Origin: Solen grandis
Lineage: Eukaryota; Mollusca; Bivalvia; Adapedonta; Solenidae
NCBI GenBank assembly: GCA_021229015.1
Contig: CM037785.1
Location: 43,484,543 to 43,548,542, forward strand
DNA: 64,000 nt
Direction: 5' to 3'
Made by a program: the position numbers and the translations under genes. Positions 36,440-47,415 of the stretch are shown piece by piece. Each line of letters begins with the position of its first letter. The first letter of the stretch is position 1. Under the pieces are notes generated by a model. It made no database searches. It was given only the letters and a program-made list of their open reading frames with translations, and had not been told where the DNA came from.

Positions 36440-36955
36440 GCTTTAAAGATGTAGTATTCCCCCCATTCACTTTCTTTTGTGACTTTATAAAAGAAACTGA
36501 CCAGTGTCCGTGTTTCATACATAAAGGTAGGCATCCACTAAATGAGTGCAGAATATTTAAACACAAGGATCTAGAAGATCTAGAATATCGCAGACAGCTC
36601 TTAAAACAAGAAGGAATTTGCTTTAAATGCTGCGCAGGCAAGCAGCTGTCTAAGGATTGTAATAGGCTTATCAAATGTGGAGAATGTAATGGTCAAACCC
36701 ATGTCTCTGCTATGTACATAACATCAAGTTCCAAAGATTCAGTAAACTATGCCGGGGAGCGAAAGAACAATGAACAGATAAGACCTAAGGTTAGTGTTGA
36801 GAGTGGGTGTACAGAAGTATGTGGAAATGTTCCGGCCAAATCTTGCGCTAAGATAGTATAAGTAAACATTGAAAAAAAAGACAGTGGTTCGCCCCCTATC
36901 CGCGCCTACGCGATTATTGACGACCAGAGCAATTATTCCCTTGAAGGTCAGATCT
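36440..36955 (+). pseudogene. BEL/Pao gag end and protease start, copy B
   Basis: Encodes CPCFIHKGRHPLNECRIF, then EGICFKCCAGKQLSKDC, KCGECNGQTH and, later, AYAIIDDQSNYSL. The Cys/His spacing is that of BEL/Pao gag and the IDDQSN motif marks the protease active site. A TAA after CAKIV and a frameshift after YSLEG break it; copy A still reads through CAKIV. The element starts abruptly here: capsid and 5' LTR are missing, and the sequence before it looks unrelated. Confidence 0.75.
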
Positions 36956-37472
36956 GATTGACTACTTTAATGTGGATTCCGCAGCAACGCCATACTTGAT
37001 GAAAAGTTGTGGTCGTGTGACGATGAGAGGTAGGCGAGCGAATGGGTTTATTGTAGAGTCTGTAGATGGACAAGAACATATTGAATTGTCAACACTTACA
37101 GAATGTGACATGATACCTGACAATAGAAATGAAATTCCAACTCTCCAGGTGGCAGCAAAACACCCACATCCCTCAAGCATCATGATCTCAATTCCCTCCT
37201 TAGACAATACCGCTGGTATTTTGCTTCTAATAGGTAGAGATGCGCATTATGTTTTAGATCAGAAATTAGTGAACGAAAGCCAACCTTCTGCCCCAAAACT
37301 AAAGTTAAGTTGGGTGATTATAGGAGAGTGTTGCTTAGATGGCTCTCATCTACACCGTGAGGTAAATTCCATGAAAACCTACATTCACAGCAATGGGCGG
37401 CTATCAATTACAGAACCATGTGAGGACCCTTTCCAAGGTGACATATTGTTTGTTAAGACTAAGCATTGTTAG
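36956..37472 (+). pseudogene. BEL/Pao protease C-terminal region, copy B
   Basis: An open frame of about 166 codons containing SAATPYLMKSCGRV, GFIVESVDGQEHI, LQVAAKHPHP, LLLIGRDAHYV and LSWVIIGECCLDGSH, matching the conserved BEL/Pao peptidase region. It ends at a TAG after KTKHC, where an AT-rich insert replaces the expected join to RT. It is the longest uninterrupted part of the element and lacks the protease start, which is in another frame. Confidence 0.75.
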
Positions 37473-38024
37473 GAATCACATCTAATAGTTTGTACTCTAA
37501 TGCTTGTAATACTCTTGTAATAGTTATGTAATATTTTATCTTCTACACTAAAATAAATCAAATTAAACCATCATTTAACTTATTTCATGAATATCTTAAT
37601 AGAAGAAAAAATAGCAATTCCTTGTTTAATGCATAAAATACTTCAAACAAAGTCAGTCATAGCCAACAGATAAGATCTAGAAATAAAATGAAATAATTAG
37701 AATATTTAGCTTTAAACATATATCGAAACTTACTTTGAAATAAGCATACGGAAAGATACAATGGACAATGTTTTATGAGGAAAGGAAATAAAACTGTGTT
37801 GATAAGTGAATGAAAAAATCGAGAAAGAGAGAAAAAGAGAGATCGAGAGAAAGAAAGAAATAAAGATAAGGTGAAAGAGCACATATATTTATATTATTCC
37901 CAACATATTATGAAAAATATATTGATGTACAAAAAAAACAAATGTAACCATATTATATGTCTGGAAGAAATAAAAGATAACAAAGACTAAGTATGACAAT
38001 AATGTAGGTTTCTCGCAGGAAGAA
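37473..38024 (+). other. AT-rich insert between protease and RT, copy B
   Basis: Noncoding insert corresponding to 30,716-31,275. It ends TTTCTCGCAG just before the RT-side coding sequence resumes (EEY-like text). Copy B has lost about 25 bp near 37,615 that copies A and C keep. Confidence 0.6.
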
Positions 38025-39120
38025 TATTCCATCTAATGGGAAAAGAAATGAAACGAGATAAAGGTAGTTGGGGCGCCCTAATATTCAAGGAAACTCGACC
38101 AATTCTTCAGAATAACAGAAATTATGCCGCTAAACGCACAGGTCAGTTCCTTTCAACTCTTTATAGGAACCCATGAAAAACAACACACCCTTGACTTTAT
38201 GGATAACGGTCATGCAGAAAGAGCACATGCATTGGATTCAATTTGACGAGGTTTGGTACTTGCCACTGTATGGTGTGTACCACCCAGAGAAAAAAAGACA
38301 AGAATAGTGTTTGGCTCCTCAGCAGAATTTGGGGGAACATTCTCAAACAATGTACTTATGACAGGGCCTAACCTTACAAATAGCCTTCTAGGTGTAGTCA
38401 TAAGATTTTGAAAGGAAAGGGTGGCAGTCATGGCAGATATCCAACAAATGTTTTACAGTTTTTGATCACCCTGAGCATAGGAACTATTTAAGATTTGTAT
38501 GGCATGAAGACAATGACCTTGACAAAAGAATGGTGGACTATAGAATGAATGTCTAATTGTTCGGAAATAGTCCGTCTCCAGCTGTAGCCATCAATGGGCT
38601 TCGTAAAATAGGTGCTGAACCTACTGCTAGCCCTGATGTAAGAGAACTATTGGAACGCAACATCTACGTAGACGATGCTCTATCTTCACATTCCACTTGT
38701 GAAGAAGCCATAGACTTATTGAATAAAACTCAAAAAGCATTACAAGAGTATGATAATATTCGATTGCATAAGTTTTGTTCCAGATCCCCTGAAGTTTTGG
38801 TGGCCTTTGTCAAAGAGGATCTGATGACGACATTAACTTGGAGTGTTTGCTGAAATGTGTCACATGGCACATTCACATCCAATGTGACAACAGACAATAA
38901 TGCATTCACTCGTCTTGACGTTCTATCCGCAATAAATGGGCTATATGACCCAATAAGTCTCGCCTCTGCCTTTCACTATCGCTGGCAATTGATACTTAGA
39001 GAGAGTGTCACCGAAAACCTTTACTGGGACGAACCCCTGCCTCCGGAATTCCTAGATAAATGGAGAACATGGAAAAACTCTATGAATTTATTGAGTGCAT
39101 GTTCCAAGGATGTACAGTGA
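38025..39120 (+). pseudogene. BEL/Pao reverse transcriptase, copy B
   Basis: RT motifs in order: FKETRPILQNNRNYA, MDNGHAERA, KKTRIVFGSS, MTGPNLTNSLLGV, MADIQQMFYS, INGLRKIGAEP and NIYVDDALSSH, with YVDD at about 38,670. Broken by a frameshift at ALDSI (38,245), a stop replacing the R after VIRF (38,409), further shifts after MFYS, and a TGA after the WSVC segment (38,850). Small deletions near 38,066 and 38,172 are private to B. Confidence 0.8.
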
Positions 39121-39895
39121 TATGCCTGCTAATGATATTGCACACAAGGACATATATGTGTTTTCAGATGCTTAAGAGAAGGCAGAGGCAGCGGTAGCAT
39201 TCATGATTACAAGAGACAAAGACGGCAGGAAACAAATTTGTTTCAATCATGGGAAGACCAATGTAGCTCCAAAACATGACCGTACATTACCACGTCTAGA
39301 ATTTTGTGCGGCCGTACTCGCCATAAAAGTGTATGAAATTTGTCGCGCTAAACTAGATATTGACTATAGGCAGGCTCATTTCTTTACTGACAGTAAAGTG
39401 GTTTTTGGGTATATTCTTGACTTGACTTGACTTGACTATTTGAGTTTACCGTCGCTTCGACAGTATTTCAGTCATATAGCGACGTCCAGCTAATTACAGA
39501 TGGAGGAAGACCCCGAATGCACGGAGGTATCCGGGTAGAAGCACCGACCTACCGCAAGCCAGCTGGAAGGCTTCCTCACATGAAAATCCGAATGACCCTG
39601 CCGGGATTCGAACCCACGCGGTGAGGGGCTGAGTGTGTGTTAAAGTCAGCGACTTTACCCTCTCGGCCACGGAGGCCCCGGGTATATTCTGAACCAGACA
39701 AATAGGTTCTATATTTATATTGCAAATCGTGTGAACCACATTAGGAACTCTACCAAACCAGAACAATGGCACTACGTACCATCTCTATTGAACCCAGCTG
39801 ATGATGCAACACGCGGTATAAGTGCAAATGAACTCCCGGGCAGCAAATGGATCAAGGGCCCAACACACATATTGGACCAAATTGTCAACTGACTT
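39121..39895 (+). pseudogene. BEL/Pao RNase H, split by SINE, copy B
   Basis: Contains the IYVFSDA start followed by a stop (GATGCTTAAGAG where copy A has TCA), then PRLEFCAAVLAI and FFTDSKVVFGYI up to the SINE at 39,419. Beyond the SINE the reading resumes with NRVNHIRNSTKPEQWHYVP and LNPADDATRGISANEL. The catalytic-type glutamate in PRLEF is present here. Confidence 0.75.
39419..39679 (-). mobile_element. tRNA-derived SINE, copy B
   Basis: Inverted counterpart of the SINE at 29,031-29,291, at the same RNase H position. Direct repeats GGGTATATTCT flank it (39,407-39,418 and 39,680-39,690). The tail (GACTT repeats) is at the left and the tRNA-like head at the right. Because the site is the same in all copies, it was inserted once, before the duplications. 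Confidence 0.9.
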
Positions 39896-40159
39896 TGAAA
39901 TACAAACTTCTAAATTGCATCTATCAAAGAGTGATTCGTTAGGTTGTGATAGATTTGAACGTTTTTCCTCTTGGACATCTATAATAAACGCAGTTTAATC
40001 CGTTAGAAAGTGTATTGAGTCCCATACACAATCGCCCGCCAAGTCTAAGTGATATAGACAATCGCGATAAGTCAGAAAGGGTTGTAATAATGGCATTACA
40101 ACTTGAAAGATATGCCGGGGAAATATCCGCGTTGAATAGCGAAATGCCGATTCCTTGGA

Positions 40160-40700
40160 ACAGTCACATTCGTTAATGTGTGCCCCTTCCTCAATGCGGA
40201 AGGCATCTTGCGAATTGGCGGTTGATTTAGAAACTCTAAAATAGAAAGCTATATGTGGACCCTGTCCTTATCCCATAACTTCATTTGAGTACATTATTAG
40301 TTCAACATTTCCATGAAAGGACCTTTCACCAAGGTAAACATCTCACAGAAGGAGCCATTCGTAGTGAGGCTTCTGGCTTGTGGGGTGTAAAAGTCATATC
40401 ATGTGTACGTAACTATTTTCAGTGTCGAAAATTGTGAACCCCATGATGGCAGATTTACCACTAGACAGACTCGACCCAACACCTCATTCACGAATATTGG
40501 TATTGACGTTTTTGGGCCATGGCATTTATCTGCCAGTAAGACTCAAGGTGTACAGCCCAATTCGAAACGCTGGGCTCTTATGTTCACTTGCCTGGTGGTT
40601 CGTGTTGTTCATATAGAATTACTCAAAGAAATGTCATCGTCATGTTTCATAAACGCGCTTCGTCAATTTTGTGTATTAAGAGGTGAAGTGAATTTTATAT
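40160..40700 (+). pseudogene. BEL/Pao integrase fragment, copy B
   Basis: A broken frame gives LRIG-like text, then HFHERTFHQGKHLTEGAI and SCVRNYFQCRKL, the H2C2 zinc-binding module. PMMADLPLDRLDPTP and, after a frameshift at 40,483, GIDVFGPWHL and KRWALMFTCLVVRVVHIELL follow. That is the start of the catalytic core with its first aspartate. Coding ends at a TGA near 40,700 before the remaining catalytic residues, so most of the core and the C-terminal domain are deleted. Confidence 0.75.
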
Positions 40701-40830
40701 GAGCTAGATTTTGATATTAATTAAGTAAATACCACATTCATCATTAGAGATATATGAGTGGTTCAACATTTAATGGGCTGTGTATATGTTTTTTACACAA
40801 TTATTTAGTTAAGAGTAAAATAACCATTTC

Positions 40831-40840
40831 AGACGGGGAG
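40831..40840 (+). other. Polypurine tract, copy B
   Basis: AGACGGGGAG immediately followed by TGTTCTGTCAC at 40,841, the proposed start of the 3' LTR. Only about 130 bp separate it from the integrase stop, so the deletion of integrase is internal to the element. Confidence 0.5.
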
Positions 40841-42050
40841 TGTTCTGTCACAAACAGATTTGTAGTCAACATGTACCTATAGATTTTTTGGTCGTAATTA
40901 CTGAATTATTGAATGTTATATTAAGTACCGACCTTTCTTCTGTATTTCTTTGTATAAGCCTTTTTGTTTACCGAAATGCAAAACAGCGATTAAAATACAT
41001 GTTTGTATAATTATGAGTCAGAAATAAGAAATATGCACTCACACACATATATTCCCTGAAAATGCTACCGTGTCCAAGATGATCCCAGGTCTTAACAGGC
41101 TATTAAACTGTTGGTGAATATTTTAGGCATTGTTTCGTGTGTTTTAATTCTTTGTACAGTGTGATTATGAAGAGAGACAATGATAGGGCCATGTAGTTTT
41201 TTGTACCTGAATTATTTATGTTATTTAGCATATTTACCGATAAAGTCTGATTAAATGGTGGTTTATACAGACAAGCAGGAGCCATTTGTGAAGGTTTTAT
41301 AATTCAAGAAAGACTACTCTTGCTTGACGTTGAACAGATTTGTGTGAGTTGTCTCCCTTGGACCATTATATAATCTGTTATGGACTGCACTTTTAAATAT
41401 ATGAAAATAATGATTATCTTGATACAGGGATGTAAGTTATGGATCAGACTGTTACCATTATATACAGTTGGAGACAATTCTTGTTCGGGTACTTTTTCTT
41501 CAAAATGTGTGTGTTGTCTTTATTATGGTTGCCAGTATAGCAATTTAATCCAAATCAGTGGATTCTCTTAATCCTGTTATACATTATTTAGGCATTCCCC
41601 TATTTTTCTTTCTATTTTTTTTTGCTCACATCTCTGAATAAAATTTATTACCAGTCAGTTAAGTGTAAGTTACAATTCTTAGCATGATAAATCAATGTTC
41701 TAAGTACAACAGTAATGAAACTTCATGTATTACGAGTAGGATGGTAGGTAGAACGGGATGTGACGAGCGTAATCCCTATGTAACCCACACCTCACTTTGT
41801 GAAGCAGGGATGTAAAAAGACAATACTGTCAGTAGTCACTGGAGGTCATTCCATACCTCCTCATTAAACATATAACGAGTACTACTCCCGTTACCTTTCT
41901 CGGGAACTGGAATTGTTCTGTTAATAACTTGGACTATGTACCAATTCAAGTCAATACTTGTCCTTGGCCATATGAAACAGTTACAATTCACTCTGCCAGA
42001 TTTTTTTCATATACCTGACCTGACTAAAACTGAAAAAAAAAAAACATTTT
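40841..42050 (+). repeat. BEL/Pao 3' flank, probably including LTR sequence, copy B
   Basis: Shared with A (inverted) and C. It begins TGTTCTGTCAC and contains AATAAA near 41,637. The LTR end is not defined, because no second copy of this start was found upstream of the gag fragment. No gene is credible. Confidence 0.4.
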
Positions 42051-42059
42051 TCTACTTAC

Positions 42060-42685
42060 CCCGGGTAAAGTTTCCCATTATAACTTACCAAAGCCTACTG
42101 TCCTAGAAACTTATGTTTAAATGTGCTAACAACATTGTTATTGAAATCGTTTGTCATGATCAATTTCTCATAGATCTCGTTTCTATGTTCTCAGGTTCGT
42201 CTTGTTTGGTCTCTTTTGCACCTTCAACCATGCTTCTCGTTCCTATGTTCTCGTGTTCGTCTTCTATGGTCTCTTTTGCACCTTCCACCATGCTTCTCAT
42301 TTATATACTCTCATGTTCGTCTTGTACGTTGTCTGTTGCACCTTTCACCATGTTTTTTGTTGTTTTTTTTGTTTCTAAGTTATCGTTTTCGTCTTATTTG
42401 GTCTCTGTTGCGTTCTCTAAACTTCTATTTTTAACATCTTTACATATTCTCTTCTGACTTTGTGATTTAATTCTGTCATCAAGATTCTGATTCTGACAGT
42501 CACTTATTAACATAGTTGTTTCTGGTTTGCTTTTTAAACTGTCTTTCTGTTGTTGTTGTTTTTTTTCGATTCCTTTGACGAATTTTTCACTGTTTTATGG
42601 CTTGTCTTCTTTTGTGCTCTGTTATATCCTGTACAAACTTCTTTTTTCCATAATGTTTATCTTCTATATACTTGTCCTTACATTT
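42060..42685 (-). pseudogene. Exon-like K/E-rich segment with 20-residue repeats, copy B
   Basis: On the minus strand TTTTTTGCAG is followed by a K/E-rich stretch (KCKDKYIEDKHYGKKK). About four copies of a 60-bp repeat come next, reading SMVEGAKETKQDEPENIETR with changes. The segment ends with KHKFLGQYALVSYNGKLYPG up to GTAAGT. Internal frameshifts and stops break it. Against copy A, this copy keeps the repeats but lacks one codon (Asp) before KFLG, an in-frame loss. The segment runs opposite to the BEL/Pao relic. Protein family not recognised. Confidence 0.45.
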
Positions 42686-43030
42686 CTGCAAAAAACATTT
42701 TTTTTTCCTATCCGGATCAGCGTCCCTTCATAAACGAAATTTCCTTTGTTTTTTGCACTTTACAACCCCATTATCTGGAACAAATATATGATACAATCGT
42801 ATTAGAATTAAATAATTAGATTTGTCTTCACAGTCACTCACATAACGACATCAGTATTTCATATAAACAAAAATTGCAAAACAGAATTTCTGTGTTTTAC
42901 TTAAGATATAATTTATCTCTTCCCGTGTTTTGTTGTGTATTGAAACAGTTTTCTTTTTAGTTCAGGTGAGGATTATTGTATCACGACGGCGTACCGCTGC
43001 ACTGCTCTCTTAATTACATGACCCCCCTTC

Positions 43031-43053
43031 CACACACACACACACACACACAC
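43031..43053. repeat. (CA)n microsatellite
   Basis: About 11 CA dinucleotides; the counterpart in the second tandem copy is at 49,560-49,582. Confidence 0.9.
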
Positions 43054-43439
43054 TACTTGACTACATACGAGTAAATTATGGGGAATGTGACAACAGAATA
43101 GTTTACCTTACAAATGATTTCTCATATCGCCAACAATTTTGTATATTAAATAAAGACTTTGGCTTAAATTACTTGTGTTGATGCGTGTTGCACGACTTGC
43201 ACCTCGTAACTCGCGCATGTAATATATTTATCAAATCAAATTTATGCCAAAGTCTTTATTATTCAATTTTTTTTCGGCAGTATGAGAAATCATGCATACA
43301 CTTGTGCTGTTGGGAATGGATTTCTGAAATGAATCGTTTCATAAAATAAAAGTTTATTGCAAACATTAAACGCATTCTTCCCTTACTGAACTTTACCCAG
43401 TCGTGAAATGCAGTTAGTTGGTGACACTGGTACTATGTA

Positions 43440-43690
43440 TATATAGCGTCGTCAAAAGAGCTTACCTTCATTTCCCTGACCCTCCGAAGGTTGTGGATTC
43501 GATCCCCGTAAGGGCAAATAATCTTCCATGACCATCTCAGGTGTAAAGTACCGGTCAAACCCAGGAGACATATACGACATTGTCCCAGAGTAGGTCATAC
43601 ATGTATATACATGTGTAGTGGCCTACGTGACTTTCTGCAGCAGACGCCGTGCGTCGTTAAGCAATTTAATGCACGTGTGAAAAATATGTA
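43440..43690 (+). mobile_element. SINE-like element with B-box, first copy
   Basis: Contains GTGGATTCGATCCCCGTAAG, a tRNA B-box and T-arm-like segment, and ends with GACGCCGTGCGTCGTTAAGC, similar to tails of tRNA-derived SINEs. The A-box is weak and no clear target duplication was found. A different family from the SINE at 29,031. Confidence 0.4.
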
Positions 43691-43817
43691 TTAGAAAGCA
43701 TTAAATCGGTATTGAAGTAAACGCTGGGCTACATACATTCCTATATGTTTATTTGATGTGTTTGATCAAAATTTTTATGATTAGCAAGTCTGAAAATTAA
43801 CAATTTAAATCATTATG

Positions 43818-44038
43818 TTTTAGATCAGAAATTAGTGAACGAAAGCCAACCTTCTGCCCCAAAACTAAAGTTAAGTTGGGTGATTATAGGAGAGTGTTGC
43901 TTAGATGGCTCTCATCTACACCGTGAGGTAAATTCCATGAAAACCTACATTCACAGCAATGGGCGGCTATCAATTACAGAACCATGTGAGGACCCTTTCC
44001 AAGGTGACATATTGTTTGTTAAGACTAAGCATTGTTAG
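43818..44038 (+). pseudogene. BEL/Pao protease C-terminal remnant, copy C
   Basis: Only the last part of the peptidase region is present (NESQPSAPKLKLSWVIIGEC to the stop after KTKHC). Its truncated start is the tandem-duplication breakpoint rather than a coding start. Confidence 0.7.
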
Positions 44039-44604
44039 GAATCACATCTAATAGTTTGTACTCTAATGCTTGTAATACTCTTGTAATAGTTATGTAATAT
44101 TTTATCTTCTACACTAAAATAAATCAAATTAAACCATCATTTAACTTATTTCATGAATATCTTAATAGAAGAAAAAATAGCAATTATCAAAGATAAACAT
44201 GAAACACACCTTGTTTAATGCATAAAATACTTCAAACAAAGTCAGTCATAGCCAACAGATAAGATCTAGAAATAAAATGAAATAATTAGAATATTTAGCT
44301 TTAAACATATATCGAAACTTACTTTGAAATAAGCATACGGAAAGATACAATGGACAATGTTTCATGAGGAAAGGAAATAAAACTGTGTTGATAAGTGAAT
44401 GAAAAAATCGAGAAAGAGAGAAAAAGAGAGATCGAGAGAAAGAAAGAATAAAGATAAGGTGAAAGAGCACATATATTTATATTATTCCCAACATATTATG
44501 AAAAATATATTGATGTACAAAAAAAACAAATGTAACCATATTATATGTCTGGAAGAAATAAAAGATAACAAAGACTAAGTATGACAATAATGTAGGTTTC
44601 TCGC
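44039..44604 (+). other. AT-rich insert between protease and RT, copy C
   Basis: Same insert as in A and B, with the 25 bp near 44,184 intact. It ends TTTCTCGCAG before the RT side. Confidence 0.6.
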
Positions 44605-45718
44605 AGGAAGAATATTTCCATCTAATGGGAAAAGAAATGAAACGAGATAAAAGAAGGTAGTTGGGTAGCGCCCTAATATTCAAGGAAACTCGACCAATTC
44701 TTCAGAATAACAGAAATTATGCCGCTAAACGCACAGGTCAGTTCCTTTCAACTCTTTATAGGAACCCTATGAAAAAACAACACACCCTTGACTTTATGGA
44801 TAACGGTCATGCAGAAAGAGCACATGCATTGGATTCAATTTGACGAGGTTTGGTACTTGCCACTGTATGGTGTGTACCACCCAGAGAAAAAAAGACAAGA
44901 ATAGTGTTTGGCTCCTCAGCAGAATTTTGGGGGAACATTCTCAAACAATGTACTTATGACAGGGCCTAACCTTACAAATAGCCTTCTAGGTGTAGTCATA
45001 AGATTTTGAAAGGAAAGGGTGGCAGTCATGGCAGATATCCAACAAATGTTTTACAGTTTTTGATCACCCTGAGCATAGGAACTATTTAAGATTTGTATGG
45101 CATGAAGACAATGACCTTGACAAAAGAATGGTGGACTATAGAATGAATGTCTAATTGTTCGGAAATAGTCCGTCTCCAGCTGTAGCCATCAATGGGCTTC
45201 GTAAAATAGGTGCTGAACCTACTGCTAGCCCTGATGTAAGAGAACTATTGGAACGCAACATCTACGTAGACGATGCTCTATCTTCACATTCCACTTGTGA
45301 AGAAGCCATAGACTTATTGAATAAAACTCAAAAAGCATTACAAGAGTATGATAATATTCGATTGCATAAGTTTTGTTCCAGATCCCCTGAAGTTTTGGTG
45401 GCCTTTGTCAAAGAGGATCTGATGACGACATTAACTTGGAGTGTTTGCTGAAATGTGTCACATGGCACATTCACATCCAATGTGACAACAGACAATAATG
45501 CATTCACTCGTCTTGACGTTCTATCCGCAATAAATGGGCTATATGACCCAATAAGTCTCGCCTCTGCCTTTCACTATCGCTGGCAATTGATACTTAGAGA
45601 GAGTGTCACCGAAAACCTTTACTGGGACGAACCCCTGCCTCCGGAATTCCTAGATAAATGGAGAACATGGAAAAACTCTATGAATTTATTGAGTGCATGT
45701 TCCAAGGATGTACAGTGA
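44605..45718 (+). pseudogene. BEL/Pao reverse transcriptase, copy C
   Basis: Same motif order as copy B, including FKETRPILQNNRNYA, MDNGHAERA and NIYVDDALSSH (YVDD near 45,268). It shares B's frameshift after ALDSI and B's stops, and keeps bases at 44,655-44,672 and 44,766 that B lost. An extra T near 44,929 is private to C. Not functional. Confidence 0.8.
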
Positions 45719-46466
45719 TATGCCTGCTAATGATATTGCACACAAGGACATATATGTGTTTTCAGATGCTTAAGAGAAGGCAGAGGCAGCGGTAGCATTC
45801 ATGATTACAAGAGACAAAGACGGCAGGAAACAAATTTGTTTCAATCATGGGAAGACCAATGTAGCTCCAAAACATGACCGTACATTACCACGTCTAGAAT
45901 TTTGTGCGGCCGTACTCGCCATAAAAGTGTATGAAATTTGTCGCGCTAAACTAGATATTGACTATAGGCAGGCTCATTTCTTTACTGACAGTAAAGTGGT
46001 TTTTGGGTATATTCTTGACTTGACTTGACTTGACTATTTGAGATTACCGTCACTTCGACAGTATTTCATTCATATAGCGACGTCCAGCTAATTACAGATG
46101 GAGGAAGACCCCGAATGCACGGCCTACCGCAAGCCAGCTGGAAGGCTTCCTCACATGAAAATCCGAATGACCCTGCCGGGATTCGAACCCACGCGGTGAG
46201 GGCTGAGTGTGTGTTAAAGTCAGCGACTTTACCCTCTCGGCCACGGAGGCCCCGGGTATATTCTGAACCAGACAAATAGGTTCTATATTTATATTGCAAA
46301 TCGTGTGAACCACATTAGGAACTCTACCAAACCAGAACAATGGCACTACGTACCATCTCTATTGAACCCAGCTGATGATGCAACACGCGGTATAAGTGCA
46401 AATGAACTCCCGGGCAGCAAATGGATCAAGGGCCCAACACACATATTGGACCAAATTGTCAACTGA
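45719..46466 (+). pseudogene. BEL/Pao RNase H, split by SINE, copy C
   Basis: Same as copy B, including the stop in place of serine after the VFSDA motif. PRLEFCAAVLAI and FFTDSKVVFGYI precede the SINE, and the WHYVP and LNPADDATRG segment follows it. Confidence 0.75.
46017..46253 (-). mobile_element. tRNA-derived SINE, copy C
   Basis: Same insertion as in A and B, flanked by GGGTATATTCT. It has lost about 24 bp near 46,122 (between GAATGCACGG and CCTACCGC). B-box and A-box-like segments remain. Confidence 0.9.
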
Positions 46467-46749
46467 CTTTGAAATACAAACTTCTAAATTGCATCTATCA
46501 AAGAGTGATTCGTTAGGTTGTGATAGATTTGAACGTTTTTCCTCTTGGACATCTATAATAAACGCAGTTTAATCCGTTAGAAAGTGTATTGAGTCCCATA
46601 CACAATCGCCCGCCAAGTCTAAGTGATATAGACAATCGCGATAAGTCAGAAAGGGTTGTAATAATGGCATTACAACTTGAAAGATATGCCGGGGAAATAT
46701 CCGCGTTGAATAGCGAAATGCCGATTCCTTGGAACAGTCACATTCGTTA

Positions 46750-47277
46750 ATGTGTGCCCCTTCCTCAATGCGGAAGGCATCTTGCGAATTGGCGGTTGAT
46801 TTAGAAACTCTAAAATAGAAAGCTATATGTGGACCCTGTCCTTATCCCATAACTTCATTTGAGTACATTATTAGTTCAACATTTCCATGAAAGGACCTTT
46901 CACCAAGGTAAACATCTCACAGAAGGAGCCATTCGTAGTGAGGCTTCTGGCTTGTGGGGTGTAAAAGTCATATCATGTGTACGTAACTATTTTCAGTGTC
47001 GAAAATTGTGAACCCCATGATGGCAGATTTACCACTAGACAGACTCGACCCAACACCTTCATTCACGAATATTGGTATTGACGTTTTTGGGCCATGGCAT
47101 TTATCTGCCAGTAAGACTCAAGGTGTACAGCCCAATTCGAAACGCTGGGCTCTTATGTTCACTTGCCTGGTGGTTCGTGTTGTTCATATAGAATTACTCA
47201 AAGAAATGTCATCGTCATGTTTCATAAACGCGCTTCGTCAATTTTGTGTATTAAGAGGTGAAGTGAATTTTATATGA
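46750..47277 (+). pseudogene. BEL/Pao integrase fragment, copy C
   Basis: As in copy B, but without B's frameshift. The frame runs unbroken from PMMADLPLDRLDPTP through GIDVFGPWHL and KRWALMFTCLVVRVVHIELL to the stop near 47,277. The remaining catalytic residues and C-terminal domain are absent, as in B. Confidence 0.75.
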
Positions 47278-47405
47278 GCTAGATTTTGATATTAATTAAG
47301 TAAATACCACATTCATCATTAGAGATATATGAGTGGTTCAACATTTAATGGGCTGTGTATATGTTTTTTACACAATTATTTAGTTAAGAGTAAAATAACC
47401 ATTTC

Positions 47406-47415
47406 AGACGGGGAG
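47406..47415 (+). other. Polypurine tract, copy C
   Basis: AGACGGGGAG followed by TGTTCTGTCAC at 47,416; same junction as in A and B. Confidence 0.5.

Larger units (their letters stand above)
34297..42960 (+). repeat. Right arm of the large inverted duplication (copy B)
   Basis: Inverted match of 25,173-33,850. Compared with the left arm it has extra sequence, including a SINE, near 35,545-36,120, and it lacks the DNA element at 25,890-26,360. It carries stop codons and frameshifts in RT and RNase H shared with copy C but not A. Confidence 0.85.
42961..43811 (+). repeat. Outer part of the tandem-duplicated unit, first copy
   Basis: Continues beyond the inverted-repeat arm and is repeated at about 49,491-50,341. 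It includes a CA microsatellite and a SINE-like segment. The join at about 43,811 runs straight into a protease sequence identical to that at 37,243, which marks the tandem-duplication breakpoint. Confidence 0.75.

Noticed and set aside
42216..42457. Plus-strand Ser/Phe/Cys-rich repeat frame with apparent membrane-like segments
   Set aside because: It is antisense to the K/E-rich 60-bp repeats, whose strand has the splice-like ends. The hydrophobic look is an artefact of reading the complement.
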